Below the pieces are notes generated by a model that saw only the letters and a list, made by a program, of their open reading frames with translations, had not been told where the DNA came from and did no database searches. A stretch of DNA of 5,532 nt from Desulfobacterales bacterium (GTDB lineage: Bacteria > Desulfobacterota > DSM-4660 > Desulfatiglandales > Desulfatiglandaceae), in NCBI GenBank assembly GCA_022013615.1, contig JAKLQB010000074.1, positions 1 to 5,532 of the forward strand, written 5' to 3'. Below are positions 1-5,388 of the stretch, one piece after another. Each line of letters opens with the position of its first letter. Positions within the stretch are counted from its first letter, which is position 1. A program made the translations under genes and the position numbers.

Positions 1-189
1 ATCAATTGACCTGCCCTTACGTGTCTTTATTTCCATAAACACAAGGGTATCGCCATCCCTTGCGATTATGTCCACTTCTCCCAATGGACAGCTAAAGTTA
101 CGTATAATTTTCTTATACCCAAGGCGCTTGATCTTTCTAAACGCCAGTTCTTCACCAAACTTCCCAAGATCGAGTCTTTCCTTAGTCAA
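1..189 (-). CDS. yraN: YraN (UPF0102) family nuclease-fold protein, N-terminal 63 residues
   Basis: The gene runs off the left edge, so only its first 63 codons are visible. The reading begins MTKERLDLGKFGEELA and continues with CPLGEVDIIARDGDTL (residues 34-49) and FMEIKTRKG (51-59). GEVD with D40, and E53-x-K55, match the acidic and ExK positions of the PD-(D/E)XK-like fold of the YraN/UPF0102 family. The start is TTG at 189-187: the frame has a stop a few codons upstream and no other start codon between. An AAAGGAG ribosome binding site lies 9 nt upstream, inside the end of rnhB. The coding region overlaps rnhB by 8 nt, so translational coupling is likely. YraN beside rnhB is a common bacterial arrangement. 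The cellular role is unsettled; the nuclease assignment comes from the fold only. Confidence 0.9.
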   Translation of the reverse strand, partial: MTKERLDLGKFGEELAFRKIKRLGYKKIIRNFSCPLGEVDIIARDGDTLVFMEIKTRKGRSID

Positions 190-841
190 CTTGCAAGACT
201 CCTTTAAAGGTTAGGCGATGAATCGGCGAGGGGCCATACCGCTTCAGTGCCGCGAGATGCGTACGAGTCCCGTATCCTTTGTTTTTGGTAAAATCATAGG
301 CCGGATACATCTTGTGGTAGGAACGCATAATTCTATCGCGGTACACCTTAGCCACTACAGAGGCTGCGGAGATACTTCGACTTAACTGGTCGCCCTTTAT
401 CAAACACCGCTGAGGAATGGGTAAAGACACCTTCTGGATCCCATCCACAAGAAGGAATTCCGGCTGTGGGTCCATGGCCAATACGGCCCGCCTCATGGCC
501 TCAAGAGCAGCCTTTAAGATATTGAATTTACTAATATATCTATGCGATACAACACCAACTCCAATGGCCAGGGCTTGATCGTGAATTACTGGAAAGGCAT
601 TGTCTCTGGCCTTTTCAGTCATCATCTTTGAATCCTTGATTCCGGTTAATAGGATGTCTTGTGGAATGATCACTGCGGCGGCCACAACAGGTCCCGCCAG
701 GGGGCCTCGACCCGCCTCGTCAACCCCTGCAATCAAGCCATATCCGGCCTTTCTGACCAGGCCTTCGTAGAAAAATGGATCGCATATTGAGGAACTGCTC
801 TCGGAAAAAAGGGACAGGGTTTTGGGTGGAGTAAAAAACAA
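182..841 (-). CDS. rnhB: Ribonuclease HII
   Basis: RNase HII nicks 5' of ribonucleotides embedded in DNA, starting ribonucleotide excision repair, and helps remove RNA primers; it acts in the cytoplasm. The 219-residue protein carries the family signatures: GVDEAGRGPLAGP (39-51) with catalytic D41 and E42, DSK (70-72), LLVDG with D133, KGDQ with D151, SAASVVAKVYRDR (158-170), and NKGYGT (187-192), whose tyrosine corresponds to the residue that senses the RNA-DNA junction. By comparison with the E. coli enzyme the catalytic set is D41, E42, D133 and D151, all present. The start is TTG at 841-839, 9 nt after the rplS stop and with no clear ribosome binding site. It gives about 25 residues more before the DEAGRG motif than in E. 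coli. No ATG or GTG lies between this TTG and the motif, so the exact start is less certain than the identity. Confidence 0.96.
   Translation of the reverse strand: MFFTPPKTLSLFSESSSSICDPFFYEGLVRKAGYGLIAGVDEAGRGPLAGPVVAAAVIIPQDILLTGIKDSKMMTEKARDNAFPVIHDQALAIGVGVVSHRYISKFNILKAALEAMRRAVLAMDPQPEFLLVDGIQKVSLPIPQRCLIKGDQLSRSISAASVVAKVYRDRIMRSYHKMYPAYDFTKNKGYGTRTHLAALKRYGPSPIHRLTFKGVLQVD
199..205 (-). promoter_or_regulatory. Ribosome binding site of yraN
   Basis: AAAGGAG on the minus strand, 9 nt before the TTG at 189 and inside the last codons of rnhB. It decides the unusual TTG start of yraN, the only usable start in that frame. Confidence 0.7.
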
Positions 842-850
842 GGTGAAACA

Positions 851-1195
851 CTAAAACCTTTTTTCCTTAATCCGTGCGGCCTTACCCCTGAGTTTCCTCA
901 GATAGTAAAGTCGAGACCTTCTCACCCTACCGCGGGTGACGACTTCGACCTTATCTATAAGCGGTGAGTGAAGTGGGAAAATTCTTTCCACACCAATACC
1001 GTAGGAAATCTTTCTTACAGTAAAAGAAGCGCCTGTATTCCCCCTCCTTTTCCTGATGACAACCCCCTGAAATACCTGAATTCGCTCCTTCTGACCCTCT
1101 CTTATCCTGGCATGGACTTTGACCGTATCACCCGGACCAAAAGCCGGGATGTCCACACGCATCTGTTCCTTTTCAAGTGCTTCAATGATATTCAT
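851..1195 (-). CDS. rplS: 50S ribosomal protein L19
   Basis: L19 sits at the 30S-50S interface of the ribosome. The 114-residue length is the usual one for the family. Recognisable parts are the N-terminal [29 protein letters not shown] (19-34), the [15 protein letters not shown] block (37-51), the [22 protein letters not shown] block (from about 64), and the basic C-terminal end with [20 protein letters not shown]. The start ATG at 1195-1193 is preceded by AAGGAGG at 5 nt. The gene follows the RNA methyltransferase gene by 15 nt and precedes rnhB by 9 nt, as expected in the trmD-rplS-rnhB segment. It is probably translated more strongly than its neighbours, which lack comparable ribosome binding sites. 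Nothing in the protein looks broken. Confidence 0.98.
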   Translation of the reverse strand: MNIIEALEKEQMRVDIPAFGPGDTVKVHARIREGQKERIQVFQGVVIRKRRGNTGASFTVRKISYGIGVERIFPLHSPLIDKVEVVTRGRVRRSRLYYLRKLRGKAARIKEKRF

Positions 1196-1200
1196 ATATT

Positions 1201-1207
1201 CCTCCTT
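1201..1207 (-). promoter_or_regulatory. Strong ribosome binding site of rplS
   Basis: AAGGAGG on the minus strand, 5 nt before the rplS ATG. It lies wholly within the 15-nt gap after the methyltransferase gene and is among the best Shine-Dalgarno matches in the operon. This fits the high demand for a ribosomal protein. Confidence 0.8.
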
Positions 1208-1210
1208 ATT

Positions 1211-1765
1211 TTACCTGCCAGCCACCCGATCTAAAATGATGGCAGCTGCCGTCCTCACAGAGAGGTGATTATAGTCTGTTCTACCCAAAACCGGGTCCAA
1301 CACATAATCTGCTCTTTCCATAACTGACTGATCAAGGCCCCATGCCGTTCCAAATATTAAAATAACGGCCCTTTCACTCCGAACAATATCTCTTGCCCGT
1401 TCGTAAGACATGGCCCTGTGCTTTTGCTTTGAGGCATCCGTTGCCATGATTAGAGGCGCTTCTCCCTCCATTGCCCTTATGGCATCGATTGCTTGCTCTA
1501 ATGATGGGACAATCTCAACAAGCTCAATTGCCTCCTTTCTGTGCCTATTATACCTGGCTCCATAACCATTCGTCCAGTGGCTTCGAATCCTCTCGGCCAG
1601 CCTTTGCTGGTCATCAAGCGGAGTAATAACAAAAAACCGTTTGGCAGCATAGGTCCTGGCCAGTCTGGCTATATCATGAAGATCTATAGTGGTTATGGCC
1701 GAAGCGATTCTCTGGTAGTTTTTGTTATAAACAGGGAAATGAACAAGACCGATGTAAAGACGCAT
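1211..1765 (-). CDS. SPOUT-like RNA methyltransferase (RNA_Me_trans / PF09936-type), target unknown
   Basis: With the ATG at 1765-1763 the product has 184 residues beginning MRLYIGLVHFPVYNKN. I recognise the family of predicted SAM-dependent RNA methyltransferases that sit between trmD and rplS in Desulfobacterota and some deep-branching bacteria. Visible landmarks are DLHDIAR (28-34), FFVITP (44-49), TDASKQ (109-114), FGTAWGL (138-144) and the C-terminal DPVLGRTDYNHLSVR (157-171). The glycine-rich segment followed by a YNHLSVR-type helix matches the SAM-binding trefoil-knot region of SPOUT enzymes. An in-frame TTG at 1798 would add 11 residues, but that extension is encoded by the edge of a repeat and lacks a ribosome binding site. 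I prefer the ATG because the family normally begins at this MxLY segment. The ATG also lacks a visible Shine-Dalgarno. Substrate is probably rRNA or tRNA, inferred from context only. Confidence 0.88.
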   Translation of the reverse strand: MRLYIGLVHFPVYNKNYQRIASAITTIDLHDIARLARTYAAKRFFVITPLDDQQRLAERIRSHWTNGYGARYNRHRKEAIELVEIVPSLEQAIDAIRAMEGEAPLIMATDASKQKHRAMSYERARDIVRSERAVILIFGTAWGLDQSVMERADYVLDPVLGRTDYNHLSVRTAAAIILDRVAGR

Positions 1766-1790
1766 GAAAATTACGTGTCTAAACCCTAAC

Positions 1791-1896
1791 CCGGACAAGC
1801 CGGAATTGACTATTGAATATTGACTATTGAATATTTGTGGATGTCGCTTTCAGCCGTCGTAGCCGTAGGCCACTATGCCGGAGTCGCTTCGCTCCG
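1791..1896. repeat. Probable dispersed intergenic repeat between trmD and the methyltransferase gene
   Basis: This is the only loose spacer in an otherwise tight operon (149 nt from 1766 to 1914). It begins with CCGG-ACAAG-CCGG (1791-1803), continues with a tandem 14-bp repeat (1806-1833), and ends with a GC-rich part containing an imperfect hairpin at 1879-1896 (stem CGGAG/CTCCG, two more pairs after a bulged T, CTT loop). The texture, an AT-rich tandem unit next to small GC-rich hairpins, resembles the dispersed repeats found between genes in some environmental Desulfobacterota and Planctomycetota. Membership of such a family is an inference: only one copy lies in the window. It encodes no convincing protein. 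Confidence 0.5.
1806..1833. repeat. Perfect tandem duplication of a 14-bp unit
   Basis: TTGACTATTGAATA occurs twice head to tail, at 1806-1819 and 1820-1833, without a mismatch. The unit itself contains near-repeats (TTGACTA, TTGAATA), so it can also be read as four alternating 7-bp units. It lies in the trmD-methyltransferase spacer. Confidence 0.9.
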
Positions 1897-1914
1897 TCTA
1901 TTCACATAAAGTAT

Positions 1915-2655
1915 TTATAAGGTACTAAATTCTCTTTTCAATCTGGCCAGAATCGACTTATCCTCAGGTGTCAATCTGGCCTTTTGGAGCAAATCAGGCC
2001 TCCTCTCAAGCGTTCTCTTTAAGGATTCGACCCTTCGCCACATGCGAATTTTTTCATGGTCACCTGATAACAGAACTGGAGGAACCTCTTGCCCTTGAAA
2101 AACTTTAGGGCGTGTATACTGTGGGTATTCAAGCAGTCCGTCTTCAAATGAGTCTTCCAGGTTCGATCTCTCCCCCCCCAACACACCAGGGATCAGGCGG
2201 CTTACTGCATCCATGACTACTAAGGCAGCCAGCTCTCCTCCGCTTAAGACGTAATCTCCAATGGATAATTCCCTTTCAATACAGGTTAGCCTAATTCTTT
2301 CATCTACTCCTTCGTAACGGCCACATATCAAAACAATCTGGTTCCAGCGAGACAGTTCCCATGCGGTTTCTTGATCAAACCTTTCGCCCTGGGGACTGAG
2401 AAGGATTACATGGCTCCGGCCCCGTACTCTGTCAATGGATTTCAGGGCTCGAGATATGGGCCCCGGCCTCATTACCATCCCGTCTCCACCCCCGTAAGGG
2501 CGGTCGTCTGTGGTCCTGTGGGCTCCTCTCGCAAAATTGCGGATGTTTACAATTCTCACGTCCACTATCCCCCCCTTGACCGCCCGACCAAGAACACCCT
2601 CTCGCAGATTGGCGGAAACCATTTCGGGAAATATGGTGAGAACATCAAACTTCAT
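1915..2655 (-). CDS. trmD: tRNA (guanine37-N1)-methyltransferase TrmD
   Basis: TrmD transfers a methyl group from SAM to N1 of G37 next to the tRNA anticodon, preventing +1 frameshifting. It is a dimeric trefoil-knot enzyme of the cytoplasm. The 246 residues carry all landmarks: [12 protein letters not shown] at the N-terminus, [13 protein letters not shown] (54-66), LLSPQG (85-90), [11 protein letters not shown] (111-121), [14 protein letters not shown] (131-144), SRLIPGVLG (152-160), [17 protein letters not shown] (167-183) and [18 protein letters not shown] (191-208). By alignment from memory with the Haemophilus enzyme, the catalytic base is D168 and the key arginine R153; both are present. 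Length is typical. The ATG at 2655 overlaps the rimM end by 11 nt, with a GGAG 4 nt upstream inside rimM, so the two are probably coupled. Downstream is the unusual 149-nt spacer. Confidence 0.98.
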   Translation of the reverse strand: MKFDVLTIFPEMVSANLREGVLGRAVKGGIVDVRIVNIRNFARGAHRTTDDRPYGGGDGMVMRPGPISRALKSIDRVRGRSHVILLSPQGERFDQETAWELSRWNQIVLICGRYEGVDERIRLTCIERELSIGDYVLSGGELAALVVMDAVSRLIPGVLGGERSNLEDSFEDGLLEYPQYTRPKVFQGQEVPPVLLSGDHEKIRMWRRVESLKRTLERRPDLLQKARLTPEDKSILARLKREFSTL

Positions 2656-3178
2656 TCAACTCCAGCAATCCCTCCAAGGCCGTAATGACCATTTTTTTGC
2701 TTGCAACGTCAATTTCCATGACAACTTCGTATATGGCGGGGATGCAGACCTCCTTGTCCCCCTCCTTTACCACGTAAATGTCATGGGCCTTTGTGGGTAT
2801 AATCCAGGATATTGTGCCCAAATATTGCCCTGTATCCAGGTAAACTTTAAGTCCCAGAAGCTCGTACCAAAAATATTCACCGTCACTGCGGGCAACGGCC
2901 TCTTTGCTGACAAAAATGTCAGCGCCCCTGTATTCTGCTGCCTCACCTATAGCGCTTAACCCTTCCAACCTCATTAAAAAAATATTCTTATAGGGCTTTA
3001 TATAGATTACTGCATATTCATGGATTTCACCTGAAACAGACCGCAGCATAACGGTCCCCGCATCCAGGAAAGAGGCTGCAGGCCCTGCATAGGACCAGAT
3101 CCGTAAAAGACCTCCCAAACCGTGAGGACCAATTACCTTACCAACAAGGAGCAAACTGCCTGACGAAGCCTGGGGCAA
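2645..3178 (-). CDS. rimM: Ribosome maturation factor RimM
   Basis: RimM helps mature the head of the 30S subunit and binds S19, working in the same late assembly steps as S16, whose gene lies two places upstream. The 177-residue protein has the two expected parts. The N-terminal RimM barrel includes [19 protein letters not shown] (12-30), and the C-terminal PRC-barrel-like part starts at [13 protein letters not shown] (about 101-113). It is followed by the AHDIYVV and [15 protein letters not shown] segments and a GLLEL tail. The start is TTG at 3178-3176, 2 nt after the khpA stop; the frame is closed a few codons upstream. A second TTG at 3154 would give a start closer to the usual one before the VGK segment, so the first eight residues are uncertain. 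Neither has a good ribosome binding site; coupling to khpA is likely. Confidence 0.95.
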   Translation of the reverse strand: MPQASSGSLLLVGKVIGPHGLGGLLRIWSYAGPAASFLDAGTVMLRSVSGEIHEYAVIYIKPYKNIFLMRLEGLSAIGEAAEYRGADIFVSKEAVARSDGEYFWYELLGLKVYLDTGQYLGTISWIIPTKAHDIYVVKEGDKEVCIPAIYEVVMEIDVASKKMVITALEGLLELNEV

Positions 3179-3180
3179 GG

Positions 3181-3411
3181 CTATTCAATGATCTCCAAAA
3201 CCGATCGCTTTCTTATCTTGGTGGACGCTGCACTAAGAATCGTTCTCATAGCCCGTGCCGTGCGGCCCTGCTTACCTATGACCTTTCCCAGATCTTCCTT
3301 GGCTACTTTTAGTTCAATAACAGAGGTCTGTTCTCCCTCTATTTCCGTGACGTTCACTTCCTCTGGCTTATCCACTAACGCTTTGGCGATATATGCGATT
3401 AAATCCTTCAT
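3181..3411 (-). CDS. khpA: KH-domain RNA-binding protein KhpA
   Basis: A single-domain KH protein of 76 residues, the usual size for KhpA (formerly the YlqC / UPF0109 family). The RNA-binding GxxG loop is visible as GKQG within [17 protein letters not shown] (residues about 42-58). It is preceded by a beta strand ending ELKVAKEDL and followed by the helix carrying ILSAAS. Family members bind RNA broadly and in Gram-positives pair with KhpB; the role outside that group is poorly known. I see no KhpB partner in the window. The ATG at 3411-3409 follows a strong Shine-Dalgarno at 6 nt. It lies 52 nt after rpsP and ends 2 nt before rimM; this rpsP-khpA-rimM order is widespread in bacteria. Confidence 0.95.
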   Translation of the reverse strand: MKDLIAYIAKALVDKPEEVNVTEIEGEQTSVIELKVAKEDLGKVIGKQGRTARAMRTILSAASTKIRKRSVLEIIE

Positions 3412-3417
3412 GTCGAG

Positions 3418-3425
3418 TCACCTCC
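3418..3425 (-). promoter_or_regulatory. Strong ribosome binding site of khpA
   Basis: GGAGGTGA on the minus strand matches the anti-Shine-Dalgarno end of 16S rRNA over eight bases and lies 6 nt before the khpA ATG. It is the strongest site in the window and may also feed ribosomes to the TTG-started rimM just downstream. Confidence 0.85.
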
Positions 3426-3463
3426 GTATTTGGTTGCGCCACCACGTCACTTCAACCTGCTGT

Positions 3464-3715
3464 TCAATGAAGCCCCAACAGTCCTTGCTTTTTCAAAATG
3501 GCCCTGGCAGACTCTGAAACGAGTGCGCCTTTTCCCAGCCAGTAATTGACTTTTTCCTTATGCACCTTTACCTCTACAGGATCTTTCATAGGATCATAAG
3601 TGCCTAATATGTCCAGGAATTTACCATCGCGCGGTGCCTTAGAATCAGCAGCGACAAATCGATAAAAAGGTTTCTTTTTTGCTCCCATTCTTGTTAACCT
3701 AATTTTAACTGCCAT
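3464..3715 (-). CDS. rpsP: 30S ribosomal protein S16
   Basis: S16 is a small 30S subunit protein needed for assembly of the 5' domain of 16S rRNA. The 83-residue product has the standard S16 layout: MAVKIRLTRMGAKKKPFYR at the N-terminus, VAADSKAPRDGKFLDILGTYDP (from residue 21), then the VNYWLGKGALVSESARAILKKQG helix region near the C-terminus. Length is normal. The ATG at 3715-3713 follows a purine-rich AAGGGGAG site at about 10 nt. The gene lies 46 nt after ffh and 52 nt before khpA. Its pairing with rimM in one operon fits their shared role in 30S assembly. Confidence 0.98.
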   Translation of the reverse strand: MAVKIRLTRMGAKKKPFYRFVAADSKAPRDGKFLDILGTYDPMKDPVEVKVHKEKVNYWLGKGALVSESARAILKKQGLLGLH

Positions 3716-3761
3716 TTTACTCTATCTCCCCTTCCAAGATAAGTAGTTTTTTATTTCACTT

Positions 3762-5087
3762 TTAGCCAAATAATGACGGCATATTTGCATAACCTTGCTT
3801 GGAAAAACGTTCCACCATCTTTTTTGTTTGCGTAAAGTTCTTTAACAGGCGATTCACATCCTGTACTGTAGTTCCACTGCCCCTGGCGATTCTCCGCCTT
3901 CTGCTCCCGTTTATGATCTTATACTGGCGTCTCTCCCCCTTGGTCATGGAATTTATTATGGCCTCTACTTTCACCAGCTCCTTCTCGTCAGGTTTATGCT
4001 GCTTCAGTTTCTTGAGTTGCCCCATTCCCGGCAGCATGCCAAGTATCTGATCAAGAGATCCAAGCTTTTTCATCTGCTGTAACTGGGCCTGGAAATCTTC
4101 AAGGTCAAATTGGTTTTTTTTGAGTTTTTTCTCAAGCTTCAGGGCATCTTTTTCATCGAATTCAGACTGGGCCTTTTCGATGAGAGAAAGCACATCTCCC
4201 ATCCCCAGAATTTGAGAGGCCATTCTTTCCGGGTGAAAAGGCTCAAGGGCGTCAATTTTCTCTCCAACACCGATGAACTTGACGGGTTTGCTGGTTACTG
4301 CCTTGATGGACAATGCAGCGCCGCCCCTTGCATCACCTTCCATCTTGGACAGAATTATACCTGTAACACCCAGGCTTTCATCAAATTGCTTCGCCACATT
4401 GACTGCATCCTGTCCTGTCATGGCATCTGCAATAAGAAGAATTTCAGTAGGATTGATTTTTTCCTTTATCCTGACCAATTCAGCCATCAGGGGCTTATCA
4501 ATGTGAAGGCGCCCGGCAGTATCAATAATCAAGACATCTGCGCCCTCTCTTCCTGCATAAGATAATGCGTTCAGGCAGATATCTTCCGGTTTTTGACCAG
4601 GATCTGTCTGGTAGACAGGCACCTCGATTTGAGACCCCAGTTTTTTTAGCTGGTCAATGGCAGCCGGCCTGTAAATATCCGCCGGAACAAGATAAGGATG
4701 TCGTCCCTGATTACGGAGATAATTGGCAAGCTTCGCGGCTGTTGTGGTCTTGCCCGAGCCCTGAAGCCCTACAAGCATCAGTGAATGAGGCGTTCGCCCC
4801 ACTAATTGCAGCCCCTCATTGGCCTCACCCATCAACCGGGTGAGCTCTTGATTGACAATCTTGATGAGCTGCTGGCCCGGGGTCAGGCTCTCAAGGACTT
4901 CCTGCCCCACAGCACGCTGGCGGATGTCCTCCACAAGCCTTTTTACCACTTTGTAGTTTACATCCGCCTCCAGAAGGGCTAAACGCACCTCCCTTAAAGC
5001 ATCCTGGACATTGGCCTCGCTTAATCTGCCACGTCCTGTTACTTTTTTGAATACACTATTTAATTTTTCGCTTAGGCTTTCAAACAT
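3762..5087 (-). CDS. ffh: Signal recognition particle protein Ffh (SRP54 homologue)
   Basis: Ffh binds 4.5S/SRP RNA and signal sequences of nascent membrane proteins, and docks with FtsY at the inner membrane in a GTP-dependent way. The 441 residues show the N domain (1 to about 90, with ALLEADVNY at 37-45), the G domain (about 91-295) and the M domain (about 320-441). G-domain motifs are P-loop GLQGSGKTT (107-115), DTAGR (189-193) and GDARGG (251-256). The M domain has MLPGMG (351-356) and the RNA-binding GSRRRRIARGSGTT (394-407). The guanine-specificity motif, usually TKLD or TKMD, reads SKME at 247-250. Length is typical. The ATG at 5087-5085 has no clear Shine-Dalgarno; no other in-frame start precedes it. 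It is the first gene of the operon, about 25 nt from the predicted transcription start. Confidence 0.98.
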   Translation of the reverse strand: MFESLSEKLNSVFKKVTGRGRLSEANVQDALREVRLALLEADVNYKVVKRLVEDIRQRAVGQEVLESLTPGQQLIKIVNQELTRLMGEANEGLQLVGRTPHSLMLVGLQGSGKTTTAAKLANYLRNQGRHPYLVPADIYRPAAIDQLKKLGSQIEVPVYQTDPGQKPEDICLNALSYAGREGADVLIIDTAGRLHIDKPLMAELVRIKEKINPTEILLIADAMTGQDAVNVAKQFDESLGVTGIILSKMEGDARGGAALSIKAVTSKPVKFIGVGEKIDALEPFHPERMASQILGMGDVLSLIEKAQSEFDEKDALKLEKKLKKNQFDLEDFQAQLQQMKKLGSLDQILGMLPGMGQLKKLKQHKPDEKELVKVEAIINSMTKGERRQYKIINGSRRRRIARGSGTTVQDVNRLLKNFTQTKKMVERFSKQGYANMPSLFG

Positions 5088-5118
5088 AAGTGAACAACCA
5101 TTGAAAATTAAATCCTAT

Positions 5119-5148
5119 AATTTAATTCGGATTTCAATATTATGTCAA
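5119..5148 (-). promoter_or_regulatory. Predicted sigma-70-type promoter of the ffh operon
   Basis: On the minus strand a perfect -35 box TTGACA lies at 5148-5143. After 17 nt comes TTAAAT (5125-5120), or after 18 nt TAAATT (5124-5119); each matches the -10 consensus at four of six positions. The predicted transcript start near 5113 gives a leader of about 25 nt before the ffh ATG. The region is AT-rich, as expected for a promoter. This is motif reading only, with no experimental support. Confidence 0.6.
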
Positions 5149-5152
5149 TAAA

Positions 5153-5164
5153 AATCGTACGATT
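5153..5164. promoter_or_regulatory. Perfect 12-bp palindrome upstream of the ffh promoter, possible operator
   Basis: AATCGTACGATT is a perfect 12-bp inverted repeat without a spacer. It ends 4 bp from the -35 box of the predicted ffh promoter, a position where activators or UP-element contacts act. Right next to it, TTACC (5163-5167) and GGTAA (5177-5181) form a second inverted repeat with a 9-nt spacer. No binding protein can be named from the sequence. Confidence 0.4.
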
Positions 5165-5331
5165 ACCTTCCATTATGGTAACACCTTAAAAAGATCGGGT
5201 ATAATCTCATTTCCTGGGTGGCCATGTGGTCTCTTTTTTAAATGTTATCATATATTGATCTTTTTTCCATCAAAATATTTGTAAAACATCGGCTTAACGT
5301 CTCGAAACATCCAGCCTACTTAATTTTGAAG

Positions 5332-5360
5332 TTGCCAAGGAAGATTATAGTGTTTAATAT
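5332..5360 (+). promoter_or_regulatory. Candidate promoter of the four-helix-bundle gene
   Basis: TTGCCA (5332-5337) matches the -35 consensus at five of six positions. After 17 nt comes TAATAT (5355-5360), matching the -10 consensus at four of six. The predicted start near 5367 would leave a leader of about 22 nt before the ATG at 5389. Confidence 0.35.
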
Positions 5361-5388
5361 TTCTACTCAGGTTCACGGTTGAAGAGAG

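Larger units (their letters stand above)
5088..5388. other. Divergent intergenic region between the ffh operon and the four-helix-bundle gene
   Basis: About 300 bp of AT-rich sequence with no convincing protein-coding frame. The left part carries the minus-strand ffh promoter and the 12-bp palindrome, and the right end carries a candidate plus-strand promoter. Between about 5185 and 5325 I see only AT-rich sequence with weak, short inverted repeats and nothing I can name. It separates a conserved housekeeping operon from an accessory gene, so it may mark a genome-rearrangement boundary. Confidence 0.7.

Noticed and set aside
1764..1798. TTG at 1798 as the start of the methyltransferase
   Set aside because: The added 11 residues are encoded by the repeat edge, there is no ribosome binding site, and the protein family normally begins at the MxLY segment reached by the ATG at 1765.
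1806..1833. CRISPR array
   Set aside because: The repeat unit is only 14 bp, there are two copies, and there is no spacer between them.
968..4843. Plus-strand open frames inside rplS, the methyltransferase gene, trmD, rimM, khpA and ffh
   Set aside because: They lie antisense to genes with clear family motifs, resemble no protein I know, and have compositions that look like mirrored codons.
5200..5205. Perfect TATAAT on the plus strand as a promoter
   Set aside because: No acceptable -35 box at 16-18 nt upstream, and the next plus-strand gene starts about 185 nt away with a closer candidate promoter.
5220..5239. Short hairpin GGCC-ATGT-GGTC followed by a T-run, as a rho-independent terminator on the plus strand
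   Set aside because: The stem is only 4 bp with a G-T pair, and no plus-strand gene ends before it in the window.
5247..5270. AT-rich inverted repeat ATCA-TATAT-TGAT before a T-run
   Set aside because: The 4-bp AT stem is too weak for a terminator and such matches are expected by chance in AT-rich sequence.
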